A DNA stretch of 64,000 nt, from contig NZ_JAUSWW010000001.1 of NCBI RefSeq assembly GCF_030815415.1, positions 2,046,001-2,110,000 of the forward strand. Reading direction: 5' to 3'. This document shows positions 24,568-33,577 of the stretch, piece by piece. Each line of letters starts with the position of its first letter. Positions within the stretch are counted from its first letter, which is position 1. The notes under the pieces were generated by a model. It worked only from the letters and a program-made list of their open reading frames with translations. It was not told the origin of the DNA and did not search any database. This DNA is from Streptomyces canus. GTDB taxonomy: Bacteria > Actinomycetota > Actinomycetes > Streptomycetales > Streptomycetaceae. A program made the translations under genes and the position numbers.

Positions 24568-25818
24568 TCAGAACCGTCCCGCGCCTCGGTACAGCTCCAG
24601 TTCCCCGTCCAGTTCGACCGCGAGCACCGTGGCGTGCGGGTCGAGGTCGGTCTCGGCGGGCGGGTCGATCCACAGCACGCCGACGGCCTCGTGCAGTCCG
24701 CCGACAACACGGTGGGCGAGATCCGTGCCGGTGCCGAGGACGGTGACCTTGCGGACCGGGGTGGCCAGGCCGCGCACGCCGATCTCGGCGCGGGGGATGT
24801 CGAACAGGGTGAGGTAGAGCGTACGGCCGTCGGCGGAGAGGGTGCTGGGCCCGTAGTGGTGCCCGGCCGGCAGCCCGCGCACCGTCCCGTACACCGCCTC
24901 CGCGTGTTTCGCGATCCACTCCCCCAGCCCTTCGAGGCGCTCCACCTGCGGCTGCGGGATGGTGCCGTCCTCCATCGGGCCGACGTCGAGCAGCAGGTTG
25001 CCGCCCCCGCCGATGGTCTCGGTGAAGTAGCGGACGAGCTGGGTGAGCGACTTGTGGTTGTGGTCCTGGTGCTGGTAGCCCCACGAGTCGTTGATCGTGA
25101 GACACAACTCCCAGGGGCCACTGGGCGGTTCGATGGGGGCGCCCTGCTCGGGGGTGGCGTAGTCGCCCTCGCTGAGCATGCGGGCGTTGAAGACGACGTC
25201 GGGATTGTACGAGCGTATGAGCGCGGCGAGTTCGGGAATACGCCACTGCTCCTCGCTGCGGTCCCACTCGCCGTCGAACCACATCAGGTCGGGCCGGTAG
25301 CGCGAGGCCAGCTCGCGGATCTGGCCGTCCCGGTAGGCGATGAACCGCTCCCAGGCCGCCAGGTCCTCGTCCTCGGCCGCGCATTCGGAGTAGCGGTTGT
25401 CCTCCTGCTCCGGTGGGCGGCCCGGCTTGCGGGTGGTGGCGTAGTCGGGGTGGTTCCAGTCGGAGTGCGAGTAGTAGAACCCGACCTTGAGGTCCTTCTC
25501 GCGCAGGGCCTCGGCGTAGGGGCCGATGTAGTCCTTACCGAGGCTGAGGTCGCCGAACTCCGTGTCCCACAGGGCCACTCCGTCGTGGTGACGGGTCGTC
25601 AGGACGGCGTACCGGGCGCCGGCGCGGGCGAACAGGTCGGCCCACTCGCGAGGGTCGTACCTGGCGCCGGTGAAGCGCTCCAGCTGGGACATGTACCGGT
25701 CGTGCGGGACGATGTCGTCGTAGAACGACCAGGACTCCTGGACGCCGTCGACGGCGTAAATGCCCCAGTGGACGAAGATCCCCAACTTGGCGTCGGTGAA
25801 CCAGTGTTGCATGGGCAT
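24568..25818 (-). CDS. alpha-L-fucosidase, GH29
   Basis: Cytoplasmic exo-glycosidase releasing L-fucose, 416 residues. GH29 landmarks are KLGIFVHWGIYAV near residue 11, RHHDGVALWDT near 76, and DLMWFDGEW with nucleophile D182. A C-terminal beta-sandwich follows from about residue 340. No signal peptide, so it works on imported oligosaccharide. It starts 3 bases after the GH38 stop, so they form one operon under the palindromic operator at 28941. Alternative substrates such as alpha-L-galactosides cannot be excluded. Confidence 0.93.
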   Translation of the reverse strand: MPMQHWFTDAKLGIFVHWGIYAVDGVQESWSFYDDIVPHDRYMSQLERFTGARYDPREWADLFARAGARYAVLTTRHHDGVALWDTEFGDLSLGKDYIGPYAEALREKDLKVGFYYSHSDWNHPDYATTRKPGRPPEQEDNRYSECAAEDEDLAAWERFIAYRDGQIRELASRYRPDLMWFDGEWDRSEEQWRIPELAALIRSYNPDVVFNARMLSEGDYATPEQGAPIEPPSGPWELCLTINDSWGYQHQDHNHKSLTQLVRYFTETIGGGGNLLLDVGPMEDGTIPQPQVERLEGLGEWIAKHAEAVYGTVRGLPAGHHYGPSTLSADGRTLYLTLFDIPRAEIGVRGLATPVRKVTVLGTGTDLAHRVVGGLHEAVGVLWIDPPAETDLDPHATVLAVELDGELELYRGAGRF

Positions 25819-25821
25819 GGG

Positions 25822-28800
25822 TCAGTTCACCTCGGCACGCTTCAGTCGCAGGGTGAGGATCTGGAAGGGACGCAGCGTCACGGGGACCGTGCCGTCGACG
25901 GCCGCCTCGTCCTCGGTCAGGGGTCGCTCCAGCAGGTCGGTCACCCGGGCCCCGGCGAGCGGGAAGCCGGTGCGCAGGACGCCCTGGGCGCGGCCGCCGC
26001 GGGACTCGTAGAGCCGTACGACCACATCGCCCGAGGTGTCGTCGGCGAGCTTGACCGCCTCGACGGTGATGCCCTCGCCGTCGACGGAGACGATCGGCTC
26101 CGGCTCGCCCGCCGAATCGGCCACGCGCAGGGGCAGGTTGAGGGCATATCCCTCGGCGACCGCGTCCTCGATGCTCGCGCCGGGCAGCAGGGAGTAGGTG
26201 AAGCGGTGCTTGCCCTGGTCGGCCTCCGGGTCCGGGACACGCGGGGCGCGCACCAGGCTGAGGCTGACCTTGGTCGTCGTACCGCCGTCCTCGCGGACCG
26301 TGCGGGAGACGTCGTGGCCGTACGTCGAGTCGTTGATGACCGCGACACCGTAGCCGGGCTCCGCGACATGCACCCAGCGGTGGCCGGAGACCTCGAAACG
26401 GGCCGCCTCCCAGCTGGTGTTGGTGTGGGTGGGGCGCTGGATGTGACCGAACTGGATCTCGGCGGAGGAGTGCGGGGCGCGGATGTCGATCGGGAAGCCC
26501 GCCTTGAGGATCTTCTCGGCCTCGTGCCAGTCGATCTCGGTCTCGAAGTCGATGCGGGGGCTGCCGGCGCGCAGGGTGATGGTCTGGGTGATCTTCGAGC
26601 CCTTGCCGAAGGCGCGGGTGACGCGGATCGAGCCGACCAGCACGTCACGTTCGACGACCTGCACGGACTCGATGTCCACAAGGTCCGTGTAGCGGTTCTT
26701 GTAGTGCTTGTCGATGTCCCAGGCGTCCCAGTAGTTCGGCAGGTCCGTGTGGAGGCGGAGCAGGTTGCCCTTGTCGGCGAGGACTTCACGCCGGGCGATC
26801 CGGTCGTAGACGGAGGCCAGGGTGCCGTCCTCGGCCAGCTCGACGCGGACGAAGCCGTTGTCGAGGGCGCGGTCCTCGACGATGACGAGATCGTCGGGAA
26901 CGACGTTGTCGACGGGCGCGCTGCCGTTCGCCGGGACCTGCACCCAGCCGGTCGTTCCGTCCGCGTGCCGTACCACCTCGCGCCGCTCGAACGGGCCGGT
27001 GTTGAAGACCCGCGTCTGTCCGCCGCCCAGCGCGGCGATCGCCTCGCCGGTCAGCTCCTCCAACTCCACGGCCACCCGTGCGTATTCGGCCTCCGCCTCG
27101 CGGTGCACCCAGGCGATCGACGAGCCCGGCAGGATGTCGTGGAACTGGTGCAGCAGGACCGTCTTCCAGAGGCAGTCGAGCTTCTCGTAGGGGTAGGCGT
27201 AGCCCGGCGCGTGCAGGGCGGCCGTCGTCGCCCACAACTCGGCCTCGCGGAGCTTGTGTTCACTGCGGCGGTTGCCCTGCTTGGTGCGGGCCTGGGAGGT
27301 GTAGGTGGCGCGGTGGAGCTCCAGGTAGAGCTCGCCGTTCCAGACGGGGGCGTCCTCGTACTCGGCGCGGGCCTTGGCGAAGAACTCGTCGGGGTGCTCG
27401 ACGACGACCTTGGGCGAGCCCTCCAGGTCGGCGAGGCGCCGGGCGCGTTCCATGATCTCGCGGGTGGGACCGCCACCGCCGTCGCCCCAGCCAAAGGGGG
27501 CCAGGGAGCGTGAACCGGCGCCCTTCTCGGAGTAGTTGCGGACCGCGCGGTCCATCTCCTCGCCGCTGAAGCGGGCGTTGTAGGTGTCGACCGGCGGGAA
27601 GTGGGTGAAGATGCGGGTGCCGTCGATGCCCTCCCACCAGAAGGTGTGGTGGGGGAATTTGTTCGTCTGGTTCCAGGAGATCTTCTGGGTGAGGAACCAC
27701 TCGTTGCCGGCGAGCTTGGCGAGCTGCGGGTAGGCGGCGTTGTAGCCGAAGGAGTCCGGCAGCCAGACACCCTTGGTCTCGATGCCGAAGTGCTCGATGA
27801 AGAACCGCTTGCCGTGGATGAGCTGGCGGGCGATGGCCTCGCCGCCGGGCAGGTTGCCGTCGGACTCGACCCACATGCCGCCGACCGGGGCCCACTGGCC
27901 CTTCTTCACGGACTCCTGGATGCGGGCCCACACATGCGGGTAGTTGTCGCGCACCCACTCGTACTGCTGGGCCTGCGAGCAGGCGAAGATGAAGTCGTCG
28001 TACTCGTCGGCCAAGGACGTGACGTTGGAGAACGTCCGGGACGTCTTGCGCTTGGTCTCACGGATGGGCCACAGCCAGGCCGAGTCGATGTGCGCGTGGC
28101 CGACGCCGGAAATGGTGTGGGCGCTGGCGTGGGCGGGCTTCGCCAGGACCGGGGCCAGCACCTCGCGGACCGCCGCCGCGCTGCCGGAGATGTCGTCCAG
28201 GTCGAGGGCGTCCATGGCCCGGTCCAGGGCGTGCAGGATCTCGTGGCGGCGCGGCTCGTGATCACCGAGGTGGACCATGACGCCGAGCAGCACCTGGAGA
28301 TCGAGGTCGAGGTGCCAGACCTCCTCGTCGAGGACGGCGATATCGGCGCGCTGGAATGTATACAGTGGACGGTCGCCTGCCGTCAGTACATCGCCGAGCA
28401 GGGTCGGAGCCGCGAAGTTGTTCGCCAGGATGTCGGGGTTGGACGCCGCCTCGACCAGGTAGTCGATCTGCTCCCCGCCCGCCGCCGGGTTGGCGATCGG
28501 CACGTACTGGTTGAGCGGGTTGACCGCCTTCAGGGGACGGCCGTCGGGCAGGTGGACCAGCGCCTCGGCCTGGTTGCCCGGCCAGTCGCCCACGAAGCCG
28601 AGGTCGATGACCGCCTCGACGCGCTTCCCGGCGAACTCGGCGGGCACCTCGCCCCGCATCCGGAACCAGGTGGTGCCCCAGGGCGGACCCCACGGGGTGT
28701 CCATCGCGAAGGGCGCGTACCGGGCCGCCGCGGCCTCCTCGAAGGAGACCGGCTCCCCCGGTGCCTGCCAGGCCTCGACCTCGAAGGGGACGGTGGCCGC

Positions 28801-28875
28801 GTAGATCGCGGGCTTGATGCGCTGGTTGTGGAGGCGCTCTACGCGTTCCTCGATCCGGCGGCGTTCGTCGTGCAT
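25822..28875 (-). CDS. alpha-mannosidase, GH38
   Basis: Large retaining alpha-mannosidase, 1017 residues, typical of the bacterial GH38 type. The zinc-binding motif is GHAHIDSAWLWP (H260, H262, D264), and the nucleophile is D374 in VWLPDSFGYNAAY. An N-terminal lectin-like domain (1-245) precedes the catalytic barrel, and C-terminal beta-sandwich domains occupy about 600-1017. No signal peptide, so it acts in the cytoplasm on imported mannose-containing oligosaccharides. It is first of a two-gene unit with the fucosidase. The 22-base operator palindrome is 66 bases upstream. Confidence 0.95.
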   Translation of the reverse strand: MHDERRRIEERVERLHNQRIKPAIYAATVPFEVEAWQAPGEPVSFEEAAAARYAPFAMDTPWGPPWGTTWFRMRGEVPAEFAGKRVEAVIDLGFVGDWPGNQAEALVHLPDGRPLKAVNPLNQYVPIANPAAGGEQIDYLVEAASNPDILANNFAAPTLLGDVLTAGDRPLYTFQRADIAVLDEEVWHLDLDLQVLLGVMVHLGDHEPRRHEILHALDRAMDALDLDDISGSAAAVREVLAPVLAKPAHASAHTISGVGHAHIDSAWLWPIRETKRKTSRTFSNVTSLADEYDDFIFACSQAQQYEWVRDNYPHVWARIQESVKKGQWAPVGGMWVESDGNLPGGEAIARQLIHGKRFFIEHFGIETKGVWLPDSFGYNAAYPQLAKLAGNEWFLTQKISWNQTNKFPHHTFWWEGIDGTRIFTHFPPVDTYNARFSGEEMDRAVRNYSEKGAGSRSLAPFGWGDGGGGPTREIMERARRLADLEGSPKVVVEHPDEFFAKARAEYEDAPVWNGELYLELHRATYTSQARTKQGNRRSEHKLREAELWATTAALHAPGYAYPYEKLDCLWKTVLLHQFHDILPGSSIAWVHREAEAEYARVAVELEELTGEAIAALGGGQTRVFNTGPFERREVVRHADGTTGWVQVPANGSAPVDNVVPDDLVIVEDRALDNGFVRVELAEDGTLASVYDRIARREVLADKGNLLRLHTDLPNYWDAWDIDKHYKNRYTDLVDIESVQVVERDVLVGSIRVTRAFGKGSKITQTITLRAGSPRIDFETEIDWHEAEKILKAGFPIDIRAPHSSAEIQFGHIQRPTHTNTSWEAARFEVSGHRWVHVAEPGYGVAVINDSTYGHDVSRTVREDGGTTTKVSLSLVRAPRVPDPEADQGKHRFTYSLLPGASIEDAVAEGYALNLPLRVADSAGEPEPIVSVDGEGITVEAVKLADDTSGDVVVRLYESRGGRAQGVLRTGFPLAGARVTDLLERPLTEDEAAVDGTVPVTLRPFQILTLRLKRAEVN

Positions 28876-28940
28876 GAGAGGTCTCCAGGAAGGGAGCGAG
28901 CGGGTGGAAGCGGAGGGAGGCGGGCCGGGCGGGGCACCAC

Positions 28941-28962
28941 GAGGGGAAAGCGCTTTCCCCTC
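28941..28962. promoter_or_regulatory. perfect palindrome GGGGAAAGCGCTTTCCCC, LacI-type operator
   Basis: The palindrome is perfect over 22 bases (GAGGGGAAAGC and its exact complement). The AAGCGCTT centre is the classic LacI-family half-site junction. It lies between the GH4 stop (28969) and the GH38 start (28875), so it can control the mannosidase/fucosidase operon. Read as RNA it could also fold as a terminator hairpin for the GH4 transcript, but it has no loop and no T-run. No LacI gene is nearby; the regulator next to it is DeoR-type. Confidence 0.7.
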
Positions 28963-28968
28963 ATGTGC

Positions 28969-30306
28969 TCACTTAAGGTACGCCAGGCCCGGATGGACCT
29001 CGGTGTAGCCCTCGACCAGTCGGCGGGCGACGTTCACGGAGTCGACGAGCGGGTGCAGCGCGAACGCCTTCACCGCCGTCGCACGGGAGCCGGACTCGGC
29101 GGCGGCCAGCACCTCGCGCTCGACCGCCTTGACCGAGCAGACCAGGCCGCTCGCGTGGTCGGGCAGCGGGGCGACGGCGACCGGGTGGGCGCCGTTGGCG
29201 TCGACGAGGCACGGGACCTCGATCACGGCATCGTTGTCGAGCACCGAGAGGGTGCCCTGGTTGCGGACGTTGAGGATCAGGGTGGTGCGCTCGTCGCGGG
29301 CGATGGCCCGCATCAGCGCGAGGGCGACCTTCTCGTAGCCGCCGGACAGGTCGTCGGCGTCGCGCTCACCGGCGCCGGCACTCTCGCGGTTCTCGGACAT
29401 GTAGGTGGCCTCGCGCTCGGCGCGGGTGCGGTCCCAGGCGGTCAGGGCGGCCGCGTCCGGGCGGCGCATCTCCTCGTAGAAGGCGGCCTGCTGGTCGGCG
29501 AGGAAGGCGCCGCGGGTCTTCTCGGCCTGCTGGTAGGCGCGGACAGTCTCACGGTTGAAGTAGTAGTAGTGCAGGTATTCGTTGGGGATCGCACCGAGCG
29601 ACTGCAGCCAGTCGACGCCGAAGAGCTTGCCCTCCTCGAAGGAACCGAGCAGCCCGGGGTCGGCGAGCAGCCGCGGGAGTTCGTCGCGGCCGGCGACACG
29701 CAGGCCGCGGACCCAGCCGAGGTGGTTGAGGCCGACGTAGTCGATCCACGCCTCGTTCGGGTTCGCGCCGAGCACCCGGGCGATACGGCGGCCGAGGCCG
29801 ACCGGTGAGTCGCAGATACCGATGACACGGTTGCCGAGGTGGCGGGACATGGCCTCGGTGACGAGACCTGCCGGGTTGGTGAAGTTGATGACCCAGGCGT
29901 CGGGGGCGAGGCGGGCGACCCGCTGGGCGATGTCGACAGCGACGGGTACGGTGCGCAGACCGTAGGCGATGCCGCCGGCGCCGACCGTCTCCTGGCCGAG
30001 GACGCCCTCGGCGAGGGCCACCCGCTCGTCGTCGGCGCGGCCCTCCAGGCCGCCGACGCGGATCGCGGAGAAGATGAAGTCGGCGCCGCGGAGCGCCTCG
30101 TCGAGGTCGGTGGTGGCGGTGACGGTGGGGGCGTCGTCGACGGTCGACGCCTGTTCAGCCAGTACCCGGGCGACTGCATGCAGTCGGCTGTCGTCCAGAT
30201 CGTGCAGAACGACTTCCGTGACCCGCCCCTCGGCGCGGTCCGTCAGGAGCGCCCCGTACACGAGCGGCACGCGGAATCCGCCGCCGCCCAGAATCGTCAG
30301 CTTCAC
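28969..30306 (-). CDS. GH4 family glycosidase, 6-phospho-beta-glucosidase-like
   Basis: NAD- and Mn-dependent glycosidase that cleaves by an oxidation-elimination path, 445 residues. It starts with a Rossmann motif (MKLTILGGGGFRVPLVYGAL), then INFTNPAGLVTEA, GICDSPVG (metal-ligand cysteine) and GLNHLGWVRGL (metal-ligand histidine). Annotated relatives are 6-phospho-beta-glucosidases, yet the locus has an ABC importer and no PTS, so the natural substrate may be unphosphorylated. Cytoplasmic. It overlaps the DeoR gene by 4 bases and is probably co-transcribed with it. Confidence 0.92.
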   Translation of the reverse strand: MKLTILGGGGFRVPLVYGALLTDRAEGRVTEVVLHDLDDSRLHAVARVLAEQASTVDDAPTVTATTDLDEALRGADFIFSAIRVGGLEGRADDERVALAEGVLGQETVGAGGIAYGLRTVPVAVDIAQRVARLAPDAWVINFTNPAGLVTEAMSRHLGNRVIGICDSPVGLGRRIARVLGANPNEAWIDYVGLNHLGWVRGLRVAGRDELPRLLADPGLLGSFEEGKLFGVDWLQSLGAIPNEYLHYYYFNRETVRAYQQAEKTRGAFLADQQAAFYEEMRRPDAAALTAWDRTRAEREATYMSENRESAGAGERDADDLSGGYEKVALALMRAIARDERTTLILNVRNQGTLSVLDNDAVIEVPCLVDANGAHPVAVAPLPDHASGLVCSVKAVEREVLAAAESGSRATAVKAFALHPLVDSVNVARRLVEGYTEVHPGLAYLK

Positions 30307-31088
30307 GCCTGTACCTTTCCTGCCACGACCACCGCGACGCCCGCCTCCTCCAGGGAGGCCCTCGTCGCCGCGTTCACCGGCGCGTTCGTCACCACCACGT
30401 CCAGGTCCTCGGGACCGCAGACCTTCGCCATCCCCGTACCCGGGAACTTCGCCGCGTCGGCGAGCAGCACGATCCTCTCGCTCGCCTTGATCATGGCGCG
30501 CTTGACCGGCACCTCGACGACCGTCGTGTCCATCACCTGCCCACCGGGGCGCACTCCACTGGTGCCGAGGAAGAGCCAGTCGGCGTGCAGCTGGCGGAGG
30601 TTGTCCTCGGTGAGGAAGCCGACCAGGGAGCGGTACTCGCGGCGGACCATGCCGCCGAGCAGGACCAGCTCGATGCCCTCGTCGTCGGCGAGCTCCTCGT
30701 AGACCACCAGGTTGCTGGTGATCACGGTGAGACGGCGGCCGTGCAGCTGGCGGGCCAGGCGGTAGGCGGTGGTGCCGATGTCGAGCAGCACCGACTGCCC
30801 GTCCTCGATCAGCCCCGCCGCATGCGCGGCTATGGCGTCCTTCTCGGCCACGCGCACCTCGGCGACCTCGTCGAAGGGCTGGTCGCCCTCCTCGGCGCGG
30901 GCACCGCCATGGACGCGGGTGAGCAGCCCGTCCTCCTCGAGTTTGACCAGGTCACGTCTGATCGTGGCGGGGCTCACACCCAGCTGCTCGGAGAGGTCGG
31001 TCACGGCCGCGGGACCACCGGAGCGCAGGGCCCGCAGGATGAGTTGATGTCGTCGTTCTGCCAGCACGATGTGAACAGTACTCGTCAT
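30303..31088 (-). CDS. DeoR-family transcriptional regulator
   Basis: Sugar-phosphate-responsive repressor, 261 residues from the ATG at 31088. An N-terminal DeoR HTH (LAERRHQLILRALRSGG, QLGVSPATIRRDLVKLEEDG, VHGGA) is followed by the DeoR sensor domain (LDIGTTAYRLARQL, TSNLVVYEELAD, DWLFLGTSGV). It precedes GH4 and is divergent from the PfkB kinase and importer operon. It therefore likely controls both sides of the 131-base promoter region and senses a phosphorylated sugar made by the kinase. Confidence 0.92.
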   Translation of the reverse strand: MTSTVHIVLAERRHQLILRALRSGGPAAVTDLSEQLGVSPATIRRDLVKLEEDGLLTRVHGGARAEEGDQPFDEVAEVRVAEKDAIAAHAAGLIEDGQSVLLDIGTTAYRLARQLHGRRLTVITSNLVVYEELADDEGIELVLLGGMVRREYRSLVGFLTEDNLRQLHADWLFLGTSGVRPGGQVMDTTVVEVPVKRAMIKASERIVLLADAAKFPGTGMAKVCGPEDLDVVVTNAPVNAATRASLEEAGVAVVVAGKVQA

Positions 31089-31219
31089 TGCCAATCATTT
31101 CCATGCTCACTTCTGCTCAGGTATTGACCAATGTCGCGGAGCGGCGCACGATTCCGGTCATCGAATTTGAAGAGTTTTGACGAGCTCCGTCATGGAGCGC
31201 CGGACGAGAGGATGTGCGC
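31089..31219. promoter_or_regulatory. divergent promoter region between DeoR and PfkB genes
   Basis: 131 bases, noticeably more AT-rich than the surroundings near the DeoR start (CCAATCATTTCC) and in the middle (TCGAATTTGAAGAGTTTTGACG). It probably carries both divergent promoters and the DeoR operator. I do not see a convincing dyad and cannot place the promoters with confidence. Confidence 0.4.
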
Positions 31220-32233
31220 GTGGACGACGACCGGCCCGATGTACTGCTGACCGGGCTGCTCTTCTACGACCTCGTCCTCACGGGTCTGGGCGGGCCGCCG
31301 ACGCCGGGCGAGGAGATCTGGACGGCCGGCATGGGATGCGGCCCCGGCGGCATCGCCAACCTGGCGGTCGCCGCGTCCCGCTTCGGCCTCAGAACCTCCC
31401 TGGCGACGGTCTTCGGCGACGACTTCTACGGCGAGTACTGCCGGGACGTCCTCGACGACCAGGAGGGCGTCGACCTCTCGCTCTCCCGCACCGCGGACGA
31501 CTGGCCCACCCCCGTCACCGTCTCCCTCGCTCACGGAAACGACCGCGCCCTGGTCACCCACGGCCAGGAGCCCCCCTACTCGCAGGACGTGCTGATGGGC
31601 GACCCGCCCGAGGCGCGCACCGCCCTCGTGCACCTCGAGGCCGAACCCCGCGAGTGGATCGCCAGGGCCGCAGCGAACGGCACCCACATCTACGCCGACG
31701 TCGGCTGGGACCCCACCCGGCAGTGGTCCACGGACCTGCTGGACCAGCTGAAGCTGTGCCACGCCTTCCTCCCCAACGAGACCGAGGCGATGGCCTACAC
31801 CCGCACCGACAGTGCGGTCGCGGCGCTCGGCACGCTCTCCGAGCTGGTGCCGGTCGCCGTGGTCACGCGAGGCGGGGCCGGCGCGGTGGCCGTGGACCAG
31901 ACCACCGGCGAGTACGCGGACGTCCCGGCCCTCGACATCGATGTCCTGGACGCGACGGGCGCCGGAGACGTGTTCGGCGCAAGCTTCGTCGCGGCCTCGC
32001 TCGGCGGCTGGCCGCTGGAGGAGCGACTGCGGTTCGCGGCGCTCGCGGCCGGGCTGTCCGTCCGGCATCCGGGTGGGGCGCTGGCCGCACCCGGCTGGTA
32101 CGGCGTCGACCGCTGGTGGCGGTCGCTCGCCGACCGCGAACTGAAGACTGCATACGGTTTTCTGTCCGACCGGATCCCGGCCGACCCCGGGCCTCCCGTC
32201 CAGTACGCCCCTGTCACTCCCCCCGCACGGTAG
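31220..32233 (+). CDS. PfkB-family carbohydrate kinase
   Basis: ATP-dependent sugar kinase (ribokinase/fructokinase fold), 337 residues. The PfkB signature 2 is clear: DVLDATGAGDVFGASFVAA, with the catalytic aspartate in GAGD; signature 1 lies near GCGPGGIANLAVAASRFGL. GTG 31220 has GAGAGGAT about 8 bases upstream; GTG 31214 is a close alternative. First gene of the plus-strand catabolic operon; it would phosphorylate the monosaccharide released by the glycosidases, perhaps making the DeoR signal. Sugar specificity is not readable. Confidence 0.9.
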   Translation: MDDDRPDVLLTGLLFYDLVLTGLGGPPTPGEEIWTAGMGCGPGGIANLAVAASRFGLRTSLATVFGDDFYGEYCRDVLDDQEGVDLSLSRTADDWPTPVTVSLAHGNDRALVTHGQEPPYSQDVLMGDPPEARTALVHLEAEPREWIARAAANGTHIYADVGWDPTRQWSTDLLDQLKLCHAFLPNETEAMAYTRTDSAVAALGTLSELVPVAVVTRGGAGAVAVDQTTGEYADVPALDIDVLDATGAGDVFGASFVAASLGGWPLEERLRFAALAAGLSVRHPGGALAAPGWYGVDRWWRSLADRELKTAYGFLSDRIPADPGPPVQYAPVTPPAR

Positions 32234-32290
32234 TTCTGACCCCCCGTACATATGCGAAGACCCGAAAACCCCCGAAAGGCGGTGGGAGCT

Positions 32291-33577
32291 GTGCGGCTCT
32301 CACGAAGAGGCCTGCTGCGCGCGGGCCTGGCCGGTACGGCCGCCACGGCGCTCGGCGGCCTGGCGTCCGGCTGTGCCGTTCCGACCGGCTCGACCGGCCG
32401 GAACATGGTCCTGTGGTACTGGAGCGGCGGCCTGAGCGACACCGTCGTCAAGAACGCCAAGGCCCGCTACGACAGTTCGGTCGACCTCCAGGCCATCCAG
32501 ATCGGCGGCCAGTACCGCTCCAAGCTCATCACCACGATCACCGGCAAGGCCCATATCCCCGACATCGCGGGGCTGAAGGGCGAGGACATGGCCGCCTATC
32601 TGCCGAACGCGGACCAGTTCATCGATCTGCGGACGCTGGGCGCGGAGAAGTACAAGGACCAGTACCTGCCCTGGAAGTGGGACCAGGGCGTCGCCGACGA
32701 CGGCACGATGGTCGGTTTCCCGATCGACTGCGGGCCGGTCGCGCACTACTACCAGTACGAGGTCTTCCGCAAAGCCGGACTGCCGTACGAACCCGACGAC
32801 GTGTCGAGCGAACTGAACACCTGGGAGAAGTTCTTCGACGCGGGTGTGCAGCTCGGCAAGCGCGTCCCCGACGCCAAGCTGCTCACCGACGTCAACGCCG
32901 TCTTCGAGAACATCGTGCAGCAGGGCGCGAAGCGTTACGTGGACAAGGACCGCCACTTCATCGGTGACCAGCAGCATGTGCGCGACGCCTGGGCGTTGGC
33001 CGTCGAGGCCAAGCGGCGCGGGATCGTCTCCGACCTGGTCAGCGGTACCCCGGACCAGTTGTCGGCCATCCAGGACGGCAAGCTGCCGAGTCAACTCGGC
33101 GCCTCCTGGGCCAGCTTCGACATCAAGAACGGCGTGCCGAAGACCAAGGGCAGGTGGAGGGTGGCCGACATGCCGCTGCGGCCCGCCAACAACGGCGGCT
33201 CGTTCCTGTCGATCACCAAGGCGTGCCGGGAGCCCGAGCAGGCCTTCCAGATCATCACCTGGATGCTCAACTCGGCCAACCAGGCGCAGGGTTACGTCGA
33301 CGCGGGTCTCTTCCCCTCCACGCCGGCCTCCTACGACCTCAAGCAGATGCAGGAGCCGGACGACTTCTTCGGCGGCCAGGTCACGACCGACATCTTCGGA
33401 CCCGCCGCGCAGAAGATCGTCGTCGCCTACAACAGCCCGTACGACATCGCGCTCGGGCAGCCCATCAAGGACGAGATCAAGAACGTCGGCGTCCTCGGCA
33501 AGGACCCCGAGAAGGCCTGGAGTGACGCCATGAGCAAGTGCCGTCGCATCGCGAAGCACCTGGGGGTGAGCTACTGA
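32291..33577 (+). CDS. extracellular sugar-binding lipoprotein (ABC importer)
   Basis: Family 1 solute-binding protein, 428 residues from GTG 32291. The N-terminus carries a twin-arginine pair (SRRGLLRAGL) and a lipobox (LASGC), so it is probably Tat-exported and lipid-anchored. The mature region includes VLWYWSGGLSDTVV and the GGSFLSITKACREPEQAF segment typical of CUT1 binding proteins. GTG 32282 and ATG 32252 are in-frame alternatives. The leader CCCGAAAACCCCCGAAAGGCGG (in two pieces CCCGAAAACCCC and CGAAAGGCGG) at 32261-32282 resembles that of the ATP-grasp gene. The stop overlaps the next ATG (TGATG). Confidence 0.9.
   Translation: MRLSRRGLLRAGLAGTAATALGGLASGCAVPTGSTGRNMVLWYWSGGLSDTVVKNAKARYDSSVDLQAIQIGGQYRSKLITTITGKAHIPDIAGLKGEDMAAYLPNADQFIDLRTLGAEKYKDQYLPWKWDQGVADDGTMVGFPIDCGPVAHYYQYEVFRKAGLPYEPDDVSSELNTWEKFFDAGVQLGKRVPDAKLLTDVNAVFENIVQQGAKRYVDKDRHFIGDQQHVRDAWALAVEAKRRGIVSDLVSGTPDQLSAIQDGKLPSQLGASWASFDIKNGVPKTKGRWRVADMPLRPANNGGSFLSITKACREPEQAFQIITWMLNSANQAQGYVDAGLFPSTPASYDLKQMQEPDDFFGGQVTTDIFGPAAQKIVVAYNSPYDIALGQPIKDEIKNVGVLGKDPEKAWSDAMSKCRRIAKHLGVSY

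Noticed and set aside
24505..27513. A 1002-codon open frame on the plus strand opposite the fucosidase and mannosidase genes
   Set aside because: It is an antisense by-product of high third-position GC. It has no domain signal, and the opposite strand carries two clear glycosidases with all catalytic motifs.
28941..28962. Palindrome as a terminator of the GH4 gene
   Set aside because: No loop or T run, and the AAGCGCTT centre is typical of LacI operators. A minor terminator effect is still possible.
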